From: an uncultured Bacteroidia bacterium
Lineage (GTDB): Bacteria; Bacteroidota; Bacteroidia; Bacteroidales; Prolixibacteraceae
DNA: 64,000 bases
Assembly: GCA_903923905.1 (NCBI GenBank)
Contig: CAIXZH010000115.1
Coordinates: 26,546-90,545, forward strand
Direction of reading: 5' to 3'
Shown: in pieces, positions 33,286 to 42,149 of the stretch
Numbering within the stretch: position 1 is the stretch's first letter
How the letters are laid out: every line of letters starts with the position of its first letter
The notes under the pieces: model-generated
Told to the model about the DNA's origin: nothing
What the model saw: the letters and a program-made list of their open reading frames with translations, nothing else
The model's database searches: none
Position numbers and translations under genes: made by a program

Positions 33286-35436
33286 ATGAAGAACAGTTTT
33301 ATCGCACTCCTTGTTTTTGTAGTTGTTTTAACAATTAAAGCTCAAGCCGATGAGGGAATGTGGCTTCCTTCGCTTGTTGGGAAGTTGAATATCCAGAAGA
33401 TGACTTCATTAGGATGTAAACTGACTGCTGAACAAATTTACAGCATTAATCACTCAAGTTTAAAGGATGCTGTTGTAGCCCTTGACCATGGCTCATGCAC
33501 AGCGGAAATAATTTCAGCCGACGGGTTACTTTTAACTAATCACCATTGTGGATTTGGAGAAATTCAGGCCCACAGTTCCGTTGAGCATGATTATCTTCGG
33601 GATGGTTTCTGGGCGATGAAACGTGAAGATGAGCTCTCAAATCCGGGTAAGACAGTGACTTTTCTGATTAGGATGGAGGATGTTACCGACCAGGTGCTTA
33701 AAAATGTTACCGCTGACATGGATGATCAAACCCGTACAGCCAAAGTGCGAGAGGCAGCTGCAAAAATTGAGAAAGAAGCTAAAGGCGAATCGGGTTACGA
33801 AACGCGTGTCAGAAGTCTTTTCGAATCAAATAAATACTTCCTTTTTGTATCTCAAACATTTAAAGACATTAGGCTGGTAGGAACTCCACCACAGTCAATT
33901 GGAAAATTTGGCGGAGAAACTGACAACTGGATGTGGCCCCGCCATACCGGCGATTTTTCCATGTTCCGGGTATATTGTGCTCCTGATGGTAAACCTGCTG
34001 AATATTCCAAACAAAATGTTCCTTTCCACCCTAAATATTTCCTCCCTATTTCATTAAAGGGAATCGATAAAAATGACTTTACCATGGTTATGGGATATCC
34101 CGGTACTACCACCCGTTACCGGACATCCAATGAAGTAAAGTATACGATGGAAGTTGTAAATGAGGTGCGGATAGCCGCAAGGGAAGTCAAACTTGACATT
34201 ATCAAGGATTATATGGCTACCAGTCAGAAAGCCAGGATACAATATGCTTCCAAATTTGCCAGAAGTTCAAACTATTATAAGTATTCAATAGGACAGAACA
34301 AAGGGCTTACAGCGCTTAATATAATCGGGAAGAAACAGGATATTGAAAAAGATTTTCTGAGATGGGCGAACGAGACTCCTGAGAGAAAAGCCAAATATGG
34401 TAGTGCTCTTGATACAATAAATATGGCATTTACAAGCCGGGATGAAAAAATTGCTTTGGAATATTCCCGCGAGGCATTGCTCAGGGGGGCCGAAATCTTC
34501 GCTTTCGCAGCAAAGGCCTCTTCACTCGATGAGGCTTTGAAAGGTACCGATAAGGATAAAATTAAATCCGCAGTCACTGAACTAAGGGGGTCACTGGATG
34601 AGTATTTTAAAGATTATGATTCAAGTACCGATCAAAAAATTGTCGCTTCTTTGTTGAAATTATATTCCCAAAAGGTTAATTCAAAATATATTCCAGGTTT
34701 TATCGCTGAGATAGAATCAAAATTCAGAGGAGATTTTAATGCCTATGCCCGGAAATTGTTTGCAAAAACAATTTTTGCTGATCAGGCAAGATTGGAATCC
34801 TTTCTGAATAAACCAAGCAGTAAAGTGCTGGATAAGGATATGGCTTTCACTGCAATGCGTTCGATGTTTGAAACAATGAATACGATTTCTCATGATCTTA
34901 GCAAGACAACTTCCAAACTTGAAAAAGCCAGAAGATTATTTGTGGCCGGTCTGAATGAAATGAACAAAGACAAATCAGTTTATCCCGATGCGAATTCCAC
35001 CATGCGACTGACCTATGGCACTGTTGATGGATATGTGCCTCATGATGCCACATATTATAGTTACTTTACTACTCTGAAAGGATATGTAGAGAAGGGGATC
35101 AGCGGAGATGTCGATTTCGATTTTCCACAAAAGTTGGTCGATATGTACAATGCCAAAGACTTCGGGCCATACGCAGATAAGGATGGCTCAATACATACCT
35201 GTTTTACTTCAAATAATGATATTACAGGTGGAAACTCAGGGAGCCCGGTTATTAACGGAAATGGAGAACTGGTTGGTATTGCATTTGACGGCAATTGGGA
35301 GGCCATGAGTTGCGATATAGCTTATGAGCCCGATTTACAAAAGTGTATTTGTGTAGATATCCGGTTTGTTTTATGGACTATCGATAAATTTGCAGGTGCA
35401 GGTCAGCTGGTGAATGAGATGAAACTGATCCGCTAA
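33286..35436 (+). CDS. S46 dipeptidyl-peptidase, DPP7 type
   Basis: 716 residues with a signal peptide (about 1-22) and the family start DEGMWLPSLV. The catalytic His is in LLLTNHHCGFGE (about residue 86) and the nucleophile Ser in TGGNSGSPVINGNG (about 652). The specificity position 18 residues after that Ser is Gly (FDGNWE); DPP11 enzymes, specific for acidic P1 residues, have Arg there. Hydrophobic P1 preference (DPP7-like) is therefore predicted. It removes N-terminal dipeptides from imported oligopeptides in the periplasm. Monocistronic with its own terminator. Confidence 0.95.
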   Translation: MKNSFIALLVFVVVLTIKAQADEGMWLPSLVGKLNIQKMTSLGCKLTAEQIYSINHSSLKDAVVALDHGSCTAEIISADGLLLTNHHCGFGEIQAHSSVEHDYLRDGFWAMKREDELSNPGKTVTFLIRMEDVTDQVLKNVTADMDDQTRTAKVREAAAKIEKEAKGESGYETRVRSLFESNKYFLFVSQTFKDIRLVGTPPQSIGKFGGETDNWMWPRHTGDFSMFRVYCAPDGKPAEYSKQNVPFHPKYFLPISLKGIDKNDFTMVMGYPGTTTRYRTSNEVKYTMEVVNEVRIAAREVKLDIIKDYMATSQKARIQYASKFARSSNYYKYSIGQNKGLTALNIIGKKQDIEKDFLRWANETPERKAKYGSALDTINMAFTSRDEKIALEYSREALLRGAEIFAFAAKASSLDEALKGTDKDKIKSAVTELRGSLDEYFKDYDSSTDQKIVASLLKLYSQKVNSKYIPGFIAEIESKFRGDFNAYARKLFAKTIFADQARLESFLNKPSSKVLDKDMAFTAMRSMFETMNTISHDLSKTTSKLEKARRLFVAGLNEMNKDKSVYPDANSTMRLTYGTVDGYVPHDATYYSYFTTLKGYVEKGISGDVDFDFPQKLVDMYNAKDFGPYADKDGSIHTCFTSNNDITGGNSGSPVINGNGELVGIAFDGNWEAMSCDIAYEPDLQKCICVDIRFVLWTIDKFAGAGQLVNEMKLIR

Positions 35437-35520
35437 CCAGGTCGACCATAAAATGAAATTGAAATTCTGGTAAATTGTTGAAAAGGATAATTTACCAATA
35501 AATAAAACTAATTCTAATGA

Positions 35521-35553
35521 AAGACCGGCAAATCAACCGGTCTTTCAATTTTT
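35521..35553 (+). terminator. Terminator of the S46 peptidase gene
   Basis: AAAGACCGG (35521-35529) pairs with CCGGTCTTT (35538-35546), 9 bp around 8 bases, followed by CAATTTTTATTT. It ends 11 bases before the rnhA ATG. Confidence 0.75.
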
Positions 35554-35563
35554 ATTTAAAAGA

Positions 35564-36037
35564 ATGGGACAACAGGAATTACCCGAAATCACTATTTATA
35601 CTGATGGAGCTGCGCGTGGAAACCCCGGTCCGGGAGGGTATGGTGTTGTCTTAATGTCGGGATCACATCGGAGAGAACTGTCACAGGGATTTCAGCTAAC
35701 CACCAATAACCGGATGGAGTTAATGGCAGCCATTGTAGGGCTTGAAGCACTTAAGGTTATCCCTAGCCTGGTTACAATCTATACTGATTCAAAATATGTT
35801 GCCGATTCAGTTGAGAAAGGCTGGATATTTAACTGGGTAAAAATCCGTTTTAAGGGGAAGAAAAACAGTGATCTCTGGAAAAGATTTTTGGAAGTATACA
35901 GAAGGCATCGCGTAAGATTCATTTGGGTAAAAGGTCATGCAAGCATTCCTGAGAATGAACGATGCGATCAGTTGGCAGTTGAAGCTTCTTTACAGCTTAT
36001 TTTATTGGATGATTCTGGATATCAACCTGATAAATAA
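35564..36037 (+). CDS. rnhA: Ribonuclease HI
   Basis: 157 residues. All four metal-binding carboxylates are visible: Asp in YTDGAARGNPGPGG, Glu in NNRMELMA, Asp in YTDSKYVADS and Asp in ENERCDQLA. It degrades RNA in RNA-DNA hybrids. It has the bacterial basic protrusion (VKIRFKGKKNSDLW). Followed after 63 bases by waaA. Confidence 0.95.
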   Translation: MGQQELPEITIYTDGAARGNPGPGGYGVVLMSGSHRRELSQGFQLTTNNRMELMAAIVGLEALKVIPSLVTIYTDSKYVADSVEKGWIFNWVKIRFKGKKNSDLWKRFLEVYRRHRVRFIWVKGHASIPENERCDQLAVEASLQLILLDDSGYQPDK

Positions 36038-36100
36038 AAAATTATTCGTTTTATTTATTTCACTAAATGAAATACATTTGTCTGGCAAAATCTATATAAA

Positions 36101-37330
36101 ATGAGGTGGCTTTATAACTTAGGAATATTTGGATATTACCTGTTGGTTAAGATCGTTTCGATACGAAACGAAAAAGCCCGAAAATGGATCGCTGGTCGCA
36201 AAGATATCTTCAAGAGGTTACGAGAAACGATTATCCCCGGTGAACCAATTTTATGGTTTCATGCTTCCTCTCTTGGAGAATTTGAGCAAGGAATGCCTGT
36301 TATCGAGGCGATTAGAAATCTTTCTCCTGAATACAAGATTTTACTCACTTTTTTCTCTCCTTCGGGATACGAGTTGCGAAAAAACTATTCCTACGCAGAT
36401 TATGTTTTTTATCTCCCCCTGGACACCAAAAAAAATGCCATTCAGTTTATTGATATTGTCCGTCCCCAAAAAGTCTTTTTTATCAAATATGAGTTTTGGT
36501 ACAACTTCCTGTCTCAATTAAAAGAAGAGGGAATTCCCACCTATATTTTTTCTGCACTTTTTCGTCCATCCCAGGTTTTTTTTAAACCTTGGGGTAAATG
36601 GTATCTCAAGGCAATTGCTACTTACGAGCATATTTTTGTGCAAAATCAGGAATCATTTGATATCCTTCATAAATTTGGGTTCAATAATGTTTCTATCTCT
36701 GGAGATACCCGTTTGGATCGGGTAGGTGAAATTGCAGATGCTGCACCCAGATTAGAAAAGCTCGAAATATTTTGTGGTGATCAAAAGGCAATCATAGCCG
36801 GAAGCACCTGGAAGGAAGACGAGGATCGCTTTATCCCTTTTGTAAATAAGAGTTCTGCGGGTTTAAAATTCGTTATTGCCCCTCACGAAGTGACTCCTCA
36901 AACGCTGGAACGAATTTGCAATGCCCTGGAAAAAAACTTCGCCTTTTATTCCTCCGCATCCAACCTGGAGTTGTCCAAAGCCGATGTCCTGATTGTTGAT
37001 GGCTATGGTTATCTTAATTCTATTTACCGTTATGGAATGTTGGCATATATAGGGGGTGGTTTTACCTCTGGAATTCACAGTATCCTTGAGCCCGCAGTAT
37101 ATGGAATCCCGGTGATTTTCGGCCCCGACTATCATAAATTTCAGGAAGCATACGATATGCTGAGATTAGGAGCTGCAAGCTGTATAAATGATTCTGCAGA
37201 TCTTGAGGCACAAATTGAGAGTTTCCGCTTAAACCCGGAAAAGCTTCTCAAGGCATCGAATATAGCCTGCAGCTATGTCAATAAAAACCGTGGTGCATCA
37301 AAAGAGATTGTGAAATACCTGTTTCATTAA
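36101..37330 (+). CDS. waaA: 3-deoxy-D-manno-octulosonic acid (Kdo) transferase
   Basis: 409 residues. N-terminal membrane anchor (about 1-20), then the glycosyltransferase-30 domain: WFHASSLGEFEQ (catalytic Glu), LTFFSPSGYE, FIKYEFWYNF, ISGDTRLDRV, APHEV and the acceptor loop GGGFTSGIHSILEPAVYGIP. It adds Kdo to lipid A precursors on the inner face of the inner membrane, so the organism makes LPS or lipooligosaccharide. Confidence 0.95.
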   Translation: MRWLYNLGIFGYYLLVKIVSIRNEKARKWIAGRKDIFKRLRETIIPGEPILWFHASSLGEFEQGMPVIEAIRNLSPEYKILLTFFSPSGYELRKNYSYADYVFYLPLDTKKNAIQFIDIVRPQKVFFIKYEFWYNFLSQLKEEGIPTYIFSALFRPSQVFFKPWGKWYLKAIATYEHIFVQNQESFDILHKFGFNNVSISGDTRLDRVGEIADAAPRLEKLEIFCGDQKAIIAGSTWKEDEDRFIPFVNKSSAGLKFVIAPHEVTPQTLERICNALEKNFAFYSSASNLELSKADVLIVDGYGYLNSIYRYGMLAYIGGGFTSGIHSILEPAVYGIPVIFGPDYHKFQEAYDMLRLGAASCINDSADLEAQIESFRLNPEKLLKASNIACSYVNKNRGASKEIVKYLFH

Positions 37331-37338
37331 TCAATACC

Positions 37339-37366
37339 TCTCAGTCTCTCCTTCTCTCCCTCTCCT
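37339..37366. repeat. Pyrimidine-rich intergenic repeat, copy 2
   Basis: Contains TCTCAGTCTCTCC (37339-37351) and GTCTCTCCTTCTCTC (37344-37358), both shared with 997-1047. Lies 8 bases behind the waaA stop. Confidence 0.55.
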
Positions 37367-37466
37367 TAGATCGGAATGGCTTAATGTCTTGTAATCTTTA
37401 CATTCCGGAAAAATCAGATATTTTTAAAAATTATTTTTTTGTAAACATTTTTCAATTTGAAAATAT

Positions 37467-37493
37467 TTAGTTAGCTGAAATACAGTTAACTAA
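37467..37493. promoter_or_regulatory. Inverted repeat ahead of nrdJ, candidate operator
   Basis: TTAGTTAGCTG (37467-37477) and CAGTTAACTAA (37483-37493) are reverse complements except for one G/T position, around AAATA. It ends 139 bases before the nrdJ ATG. It does not match the NrdR box. Confidence 0.5.
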
Positions 37494-37632
37494 CACAATA
37501 AAGTTGATAACTTTTTATATTTTGTAATAAAATTGTAATCAGAAACTACAATACATCTGTATATTTCCTAAACAGAAATGTCGGTTTATAATCATTATTA
37601 AATCCAATTAAATCAACCTAATAATAAGAACG

Positions 37633-40179
37633 ATGGAATTAAAACAGATCACCCCCACGCAAAAAGATGATGTTCCCACGACCTACACACCGGATCAGGC
37701 ATTCTTAGCATCTGTTAAATATTTTAAGGGTGACGATCTTGCCGCCCGGGTTTGGGTCAATAAGTATGCACTAAAAGATTCTTACGGTAATATTTTTGAA
37801 TTGACTCCTGATGATCTACATCGCAGATTGGCCAAGGAAATTGCCAGGATTGAGAAGATGTACCCCAATCCGCTGACAGAAGATGAATTATTTGAATTGT
37901 TCAGGGATTTCAAATACATTGTGCCGCAGGGAGGACCAATGACCGGAATTGGAAATGATTTTCAGGTGGGTTCATTATCCAACTGTTTTGTTGTCGGTAA
38001 TGGGGCTGATTCCTACGGTGGAATAATTATGATCGACCAGGAGCAGGTACAATTGATGAAACGACGAGGCGGAGTAGGCCACGATCTTTCACACATCCGT
38101 CCCAAAGGATCTCCTGTAAAGAACTCTGCACTGACCTCAACCGGAATAGTCCCCTTTATGGAACGGTTTTCAAATTCAACGCGTGAAGTAGCTCAGGATG
38201 GAAGACGTGGTGCACTGATGCTTTCTGTCTCCATTAAACATCCTGATTCTGAAGATTTTATTGATGCCAAAATGGATGAAGGGAAAGTTACGGGAGCAAA
38301 TGTATCGGTAAAAATTGATGACGAATTTATGCAGGCTGTGCGGAGCAAAACTACCTATCATCAAAAATATCCCATTGAAAGCACGAATCCGATCTATACC
38401 AAGGATATTGAAGCGGTTAAATTATGGGAAAAGATTGTTTTCAATGCCTGGAAATCAGCTGAACCCGGAATTCTTTTCTGGGATACCATCATCAGGGAAT
38501 CGGTTCCAGACTGTTATTCTGATCTGGGTTATAAAACAGTTTCAACCAACCCATGCGGGGAGATCCCTCTCTGCCCTTATGATAGCTGCAGATTAATCGC
38601 TCTGAACCTGTATTCGTACGTCGATGAACCATTCACCAAGAATGCAAAATTTAATTTTGATCTGTTCCGTAAGCACATCCGACAAACACAGCAAATAATG
38701 GATGATATCATTGATCTGGAACTCGAAAAAATTGATGCAATCTATAGTAAAATCATCCATGATCCGGAAGAGGCAGAAATTAAAAGAGTTGAGATCAATC
38801 TTTGGGAGAAGATCAGAAAAATGGCAGTTGATGGTCGTCGTACCGGAATTGGGATCACTGCAGAAGGAGATATGCTTGCAGGACTAGGATTGCGTTACGG
38901 ATCTGAAGAAGCGGTTGAATTTTCGGTTGAAGTGCACAAAATTGTGGCTTTGGAAGCCTATCGCGGCTCTGTAATGCTTGCCAAGGAACGTGGTGCTTTC
39001 CCTATTTATGATTCGAAACGGGAAAAAAATAATCCGTTTGTCCAACGGCTGGCACAGGCCGATCCTGAACTTTATAAAGACATGACACGGTTCGGACGCA
39101 GAAATATAGCCTTGCTGACCATTGCCCCAACCGGGACAACTAGTCTTATGACCCAAACGACCTCAGGTATAGAGCCAGTCTTTATGCCTGTTTACAAACG
39201 CAGGAGAAAAGTAAATCCCAATGATAAGGATTCCCGGGTCGATTTTATAGACGATATGGGTGACAGTTGGGAAGAATATATGGTATTCCACCATAAGTTT
39301 AAAACCTGGATGGAAGTGAATGGATTCGAGCTTAAAAGGAATTACTCAAACGAAGAGTTGGACGCATTGGTTGCCAAGTCCCCATATTATAAAGCTTCCT
39401 CGAATGATATCGATTGGTTATCAAAAGTCCGGATGCAGGGACAAATTCAGAAATGGGTCGATCATTCCATCTCGGTTACTATCAACCTGCCCGAAGAGGC
39501 TACCGAGGAATTGGTAAATAAACTTTATTTTGCAGCATGGGAAAGTGGATGTAAAGGGGTTACCGTTTACCGGGAGGGATCTCGTTCCGGGGTACTGATC
39601 TCTACCAAAGACAAAACTAAGGATGGAATTTTCCCTACAAAACGTCCCGAAATCCTTGATGCGGATATCGTCAGACTTCAAAATAACAAAGAGAAATGGA
39701 TTGCTTTTATTGGATTGATCGATGGTAAACCATATGAGATCTTCACCGGTTTGGCTGATGATGAAGATGGTATTCTGTTACCGCGCTCAGTCACTGAAGG
39801 TTGGATCATCAAGAGCCGCGATGAATTGGGCCAATCGCGTTACGATTTTCAATACCGGAACTCCAGAGGGTATAAAACAACTATTGAAGGACTATCTTTT
39901 AAATTTAATCCGATTTTCTGGAATTATGCAAAGTTGATTTCAAGTGTTTTGCGCCATGGTATGCCGATTCAGAAAGTGGTTGAACTGGTTACTAGTCTAC
40001 AATTTGATGTAGAGTCGATCAATACCTGGAAAAACGGGGTTGCCCGCGCCTTAAAGAAATATATTCCCAATGGAACTGCGGCAGAAGATGCTAAATGTGA
40101 AGGTTGTGGTTCTGCAAATGTGATATACCAGGAAGGATGTCTGATTTGCCAGGATTGCGGATCTTCCAAGTGCGGATAA
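37633..40179 (+). CDS. nrdJ: Adenosylcobalamin-dependent ribonucleotide reductase (class II)
   Basis: 848 residues. Core features: GSLSNCFV (active-site Cys), RRGGVGHDLSHIRPKGSPV, the radical-site region NPCGEIPLC and the GIEPVFMPVYKR strand after TIAPTGTTSLMTQ. The C-terminus has a four-Cys zinc-ribbon-like CEGCGSANV and CQDCGSSKCG, seen in NrdJ and serving for thiol re-reduction. It makes deoxyribonucleotides with B12, working with or without oxygen. Transcribed alone. Confidence 0.95.
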   Translation: MELKQITPTQKDDVPTTYTPDQAFLASVKYFKGDDLAARVWVNKYALKDSYGNIFELTPDDLHRRLAKEIARIEKMYPNPLTEDELFELFRDFKYIVPQGGPMTGIGNDFQVGSLSNCFVVGNGADSYGGIIMIDQEQVQLMKRRGGVGHDLSHIRPKGSPVKNSALTSTGIVPFMERFSNSTREVAQDGRRGALMLSVSIKHPDSEDFIDAKMDEGKVTGANVSVKIDDEFMQAVRSKTTYHQKYPIESTNPIYTKDIEAVKLWEKIVFNAWKSAEPGILFWDTIIRESVPDCYSDLGYKTVSTNPCGEIPLCPYDSCRLIALNLYSYVDEPFTKNAKFNFDLFRKHIRQTQQIMDDIIDLELEKIDAIYSKIIHDPEEAEIKRVEINLWEKIRKMAVDGRRTGIGITAEGDMLAGLGLRYGSEEAVEFSVEVHKIVALEAYRGSVMLAKERGAFPIYDSKREKNNPFVQRLAQADPELYKDMTRFGRRNIALLTIAPTGTTSLMTQTTSGIEPVFMPVYKRRRKVNPNDKDSRVDFIDDMGDSWEEYMVFHHKFKTWMEVNGFELKRNYSNEELDALVAKSPYYKASSNDIDWLSKVRMQGQIQKWVDHSISVTINLPEEATEELVNKLYFAAWESGCKGVTVYREGSRSGVLISTKDKTKDGIFPTKRPEILDADIVRLQNNKEKWIAFIGLIDGKPYEIFTGLADDEDGILLPRSVTEGWIIKSRDELGQSRYDFQYRNSRGYKTTIEGLSFKFNPIFWNYAKLISSVLRHGMPIQKVVELVTSLQFDVESINTWKNGVARALKKYIPNGTAAEDAKCEGCGSANVIYQEGCLICQDCGSSKCG

Positions 40180-40205
40180 TTTTTGTCAACCCTATATATT
40201 TTCAG

Positions 40206-40232
40206 AGAGGCCCGGTGACGGGCCTCTTTTTT
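40206..40232 (+). terminator. Terminator of nrdJ
   Basis: AGAGGCCCG (40206-40214) pairs with CGGGCCTCT (40219-40227), 9 bp with a GTGA loop, then a T-run. It lies 27 bases past the nrdJ stop. Confidence 0.9.
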
Positions 40233-40242
40233 AATTCTTTCT

Positions 40243-40273
40243 GCCCTGACAGGGTTTCAAATCCTGTCAAGGC
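40243..40273. repeat. REP-like palindrome between nrdJ and the GH13 gene
   Basis: TGACAGG (40247-40253) and CCTGTCA (40263-40269) with flanking GCC/GGC form a 10-bp stem with one mismatch. Located between two convergent genes. Similar CCTG/CAGG palindromes recur at 63721. Confidence 0.5.
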
Positions 40274-40284
40274 GGAAAGAAAAT

Positions 40285-42144
40285 CTATTTTAACTCCAGA
40301 ATCATCGAGGTTTTTGCTGGAATAACGATGTTATTCAAATCATTAACTGTTTTTCCCGACATAACTTCTTTCGCAGAAGTAAACCCCTGAAGTGATTCCG
40401 CAAACCGAACTGTATTAAGGGTTTTATCTTCACTATTCATATTCAGAATAACCATTACCGATTCCTGATCATTATACCGGAAATAGACGTACATATTGTC
40501 CTTGGGATAATAATGTTTCAGCAATCCGTTATGAATCAGGTTTTTCATTTTTCTCCAATTGACCAGTTTTTTCAAGAATTGCTGAAAGTCCAACTGATCT
40601 GATGTGAGGCCGGTTCCATTAAAACCATTGATTTGATCACCCTGCCAACCTCCCGGGAAATCTTTCCGAAGTAATCCGTCTCCATCCCGCTTATATCCTT
40701 TCATTAAAATTTCCTCGCCATAATAAACCTGAGGGATTCCACGGGTAGTCATTAAAAAGATCATTGCTGCCTTCGATTTTGGAATATCTCCGTTGATGGC
40801 TGAAAAATAACGTTCTGTATCATGGTTTTCGGCAAAAATAACCAGAATGTCTGCTTTTGGATAAAGATAATCCAATGATAATGTTTCATAAAGGGGATTG
40901 AACCCCGAATCTTCAGTCATCGACTTGACCAGGGCATTCTGCATCGGGAAATCCATAAGACTTGGAAGATAGGAGGTATATCCGTTGGGATTTATTTTCC
41001 CCCTTTGCCAGAAAGCAACTGCGGCGGGATTGATATTCCATTCTTCACCAACGATATTGAAATTTGGGTACTCTTCCATAACTTTTTTGGTCCAGTTGGA
41101 CATCATCTGTTTGTCTGGGTAAGGATAGGTGTCCATTCTGATCCCGTCGAGACCGACATACTCAATCCACCAGATCGAATTCTGGATCAGATAATTGGCG
41201 AGATAGGGATTTCGTTGGTTAAGATCCGGCATGCTGGGAACAAACCATCCGTCAGTAAATTCTTTGGCATCAATAACCGATCCATAAGGATCCTGAACGG
41301 TCGCTTTTTTGTGATTGGTAATGGAATAGTTTGGATATCCGTTAATCCAATCTTTCATTGGCATATCTTTCATCCACCAATGGCTTAGACCAATATGGTT
41401 GAAAATCATGTCCATTACCATCTTGATCCCTCTTTTTTTAGCCTCAGCACTTAACTGCTGATAATCGGCATTGGTGCCAAACCTGCTGTCGACTTTATAA
41501 AAATCGGTTGTCGAATAGCCATGATAGGATACGTGCGCCATATTGTTTTCCAGTACCGGATTGACCCAGAGCGCGGTATACCCATTGTCCCGGATGTAAT
41601 CCAGATGATCCTGTATCCCTTTTAAATCTCCTCCATGACGGCCGTTAGGATCCTTCCTGTTTGCCTTTTCCAGTTCATCAGCTTTTGAGTCATTGGTCGA
41701 ATCGCCATTTGCGAACCGGTCAGGCATAATGAGGTACATGACATCGGAGCTGTTGAATCCGATGCGTTTGGATGAACCATTTTCCCGCGCTTTTAGTTCA
41801 TATGTTGTACTGACGATGGTTTTCCCGTTTTGTTTAAACAGGATCTCAAACTTCCCCGGTTTTACGGTTGAAGAGAGGTTCAGATCGAGAAAGAGATAAT
41901 TCGGATTTTCAACGGAAGAAGATGAAACCAATTGTACTCCTTCATAACTGAGTTCCGGTTTGGTTTCAGATATTCGTTCCCCATAAACCATTAACTGCAA
42001 TGATGGATTTTTGAACCCGGCCCACCAGAAAGGGGGCTCAACCCGGTTGAGAATAGGTTTATTGGTTCCATGAACCGGGAACAAGCTAATTAAGAGTATT
42101 GATAGAAAAGCAATTCTCTTTAAGGAAATTTGTTTCGTGGTCAT
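40285..42144 (-). CDS. susA: Periplasmic cyclomaltodextrinase / neopullulanase (GH13, SusA-like)
   Basis: 619 residues with a signal peptide (1-26, no lipobox). An N-terminal beta-sandwich (about 30-125) is followed by the GH13 barrel: DMIFNHIG, GIRMDTYPYPD (nucleophile Asp), NIVGEEWN (acid/base Glu) and FAENHDTERY (transition-state Asp). A C-terminal beta domain ends at 619. Such enzymes cut imported malto-oligosaccharides and cyclodextrins in the periplasm. Last gene of the transporter-pgmB-GH65-GH13 operon. Confidence 0.92.
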   Translation of the reverse strand: MTTKQISLKRIAFLSILLISLFPVHGTNKPILNRVEPPFWWAGFKNPSLQLMVYGERISETKPELSYEGVQLVSSSSVENPNYLFLDLNLSSTVKPGKFEILFKQNGKTIVSTTYELKARENGSSKRIGFNSSDVMYLIMPDRFANGDSTNDSKADELEKANRKDPNGRHGGDLKGIQDHLDYIRDNGYTALWVNPVLENNMAHVSYHGYSTTDFYKVDSRFGTNADYQQLSAEAKKRGIKMVMDMIFNHIGLSHWWMKDMPMKDWINGYPNYSITNHKKATVQDPYGSVIDAKEFTDGWFVPSMPDLNQRNPYLANYLIQNSIWWIEYVGLDGIRMDTYPYPDKQMMSNWTKKVMEEYPNFNIVGEEWNINPAAVAFWQRGKINPNGYTSYLPSLMDFPMQNALVKSMTEDSGFNPLYETLSLDYLYPKADILVIFAENHDTERYFSAINGDIPKSKAAMIFLMTTRGIPQVYYGEEILMKGYKRDGDGLLRKDFPGGWQGDQINGFNGTGLTSDQLDFQQFLKKLVNWRKMKNLIHNGLLKHYYPKDNMYVYFRYNDQESVMVILNMNSEDKTLNTVRFAESLQGFTSAKEVMSGKTVNDLNNIVIPAKTSMILELK

Positions 42145-42149
42145 TTATA

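Larger units (their letters stand above)
37331..37632. other. Non-coding region ahead of the ribonucleotide reductase gene
   Basis: 302 bases. It starts with a second copy of the pyrimidine-rich repeat (37339-37366) and contains the large inverted repeat at 37467. I found no cobalamin riboswitch features and no NrdR-box pair. Confidence 0.5.

Noticed and set aside
37331..37632. Cobalamin riboswitch ahead of nrdJ
   Set aside because: No B12-box-like sequence or extended GC-rich fold; only the AT-rich inverted repeat is present.
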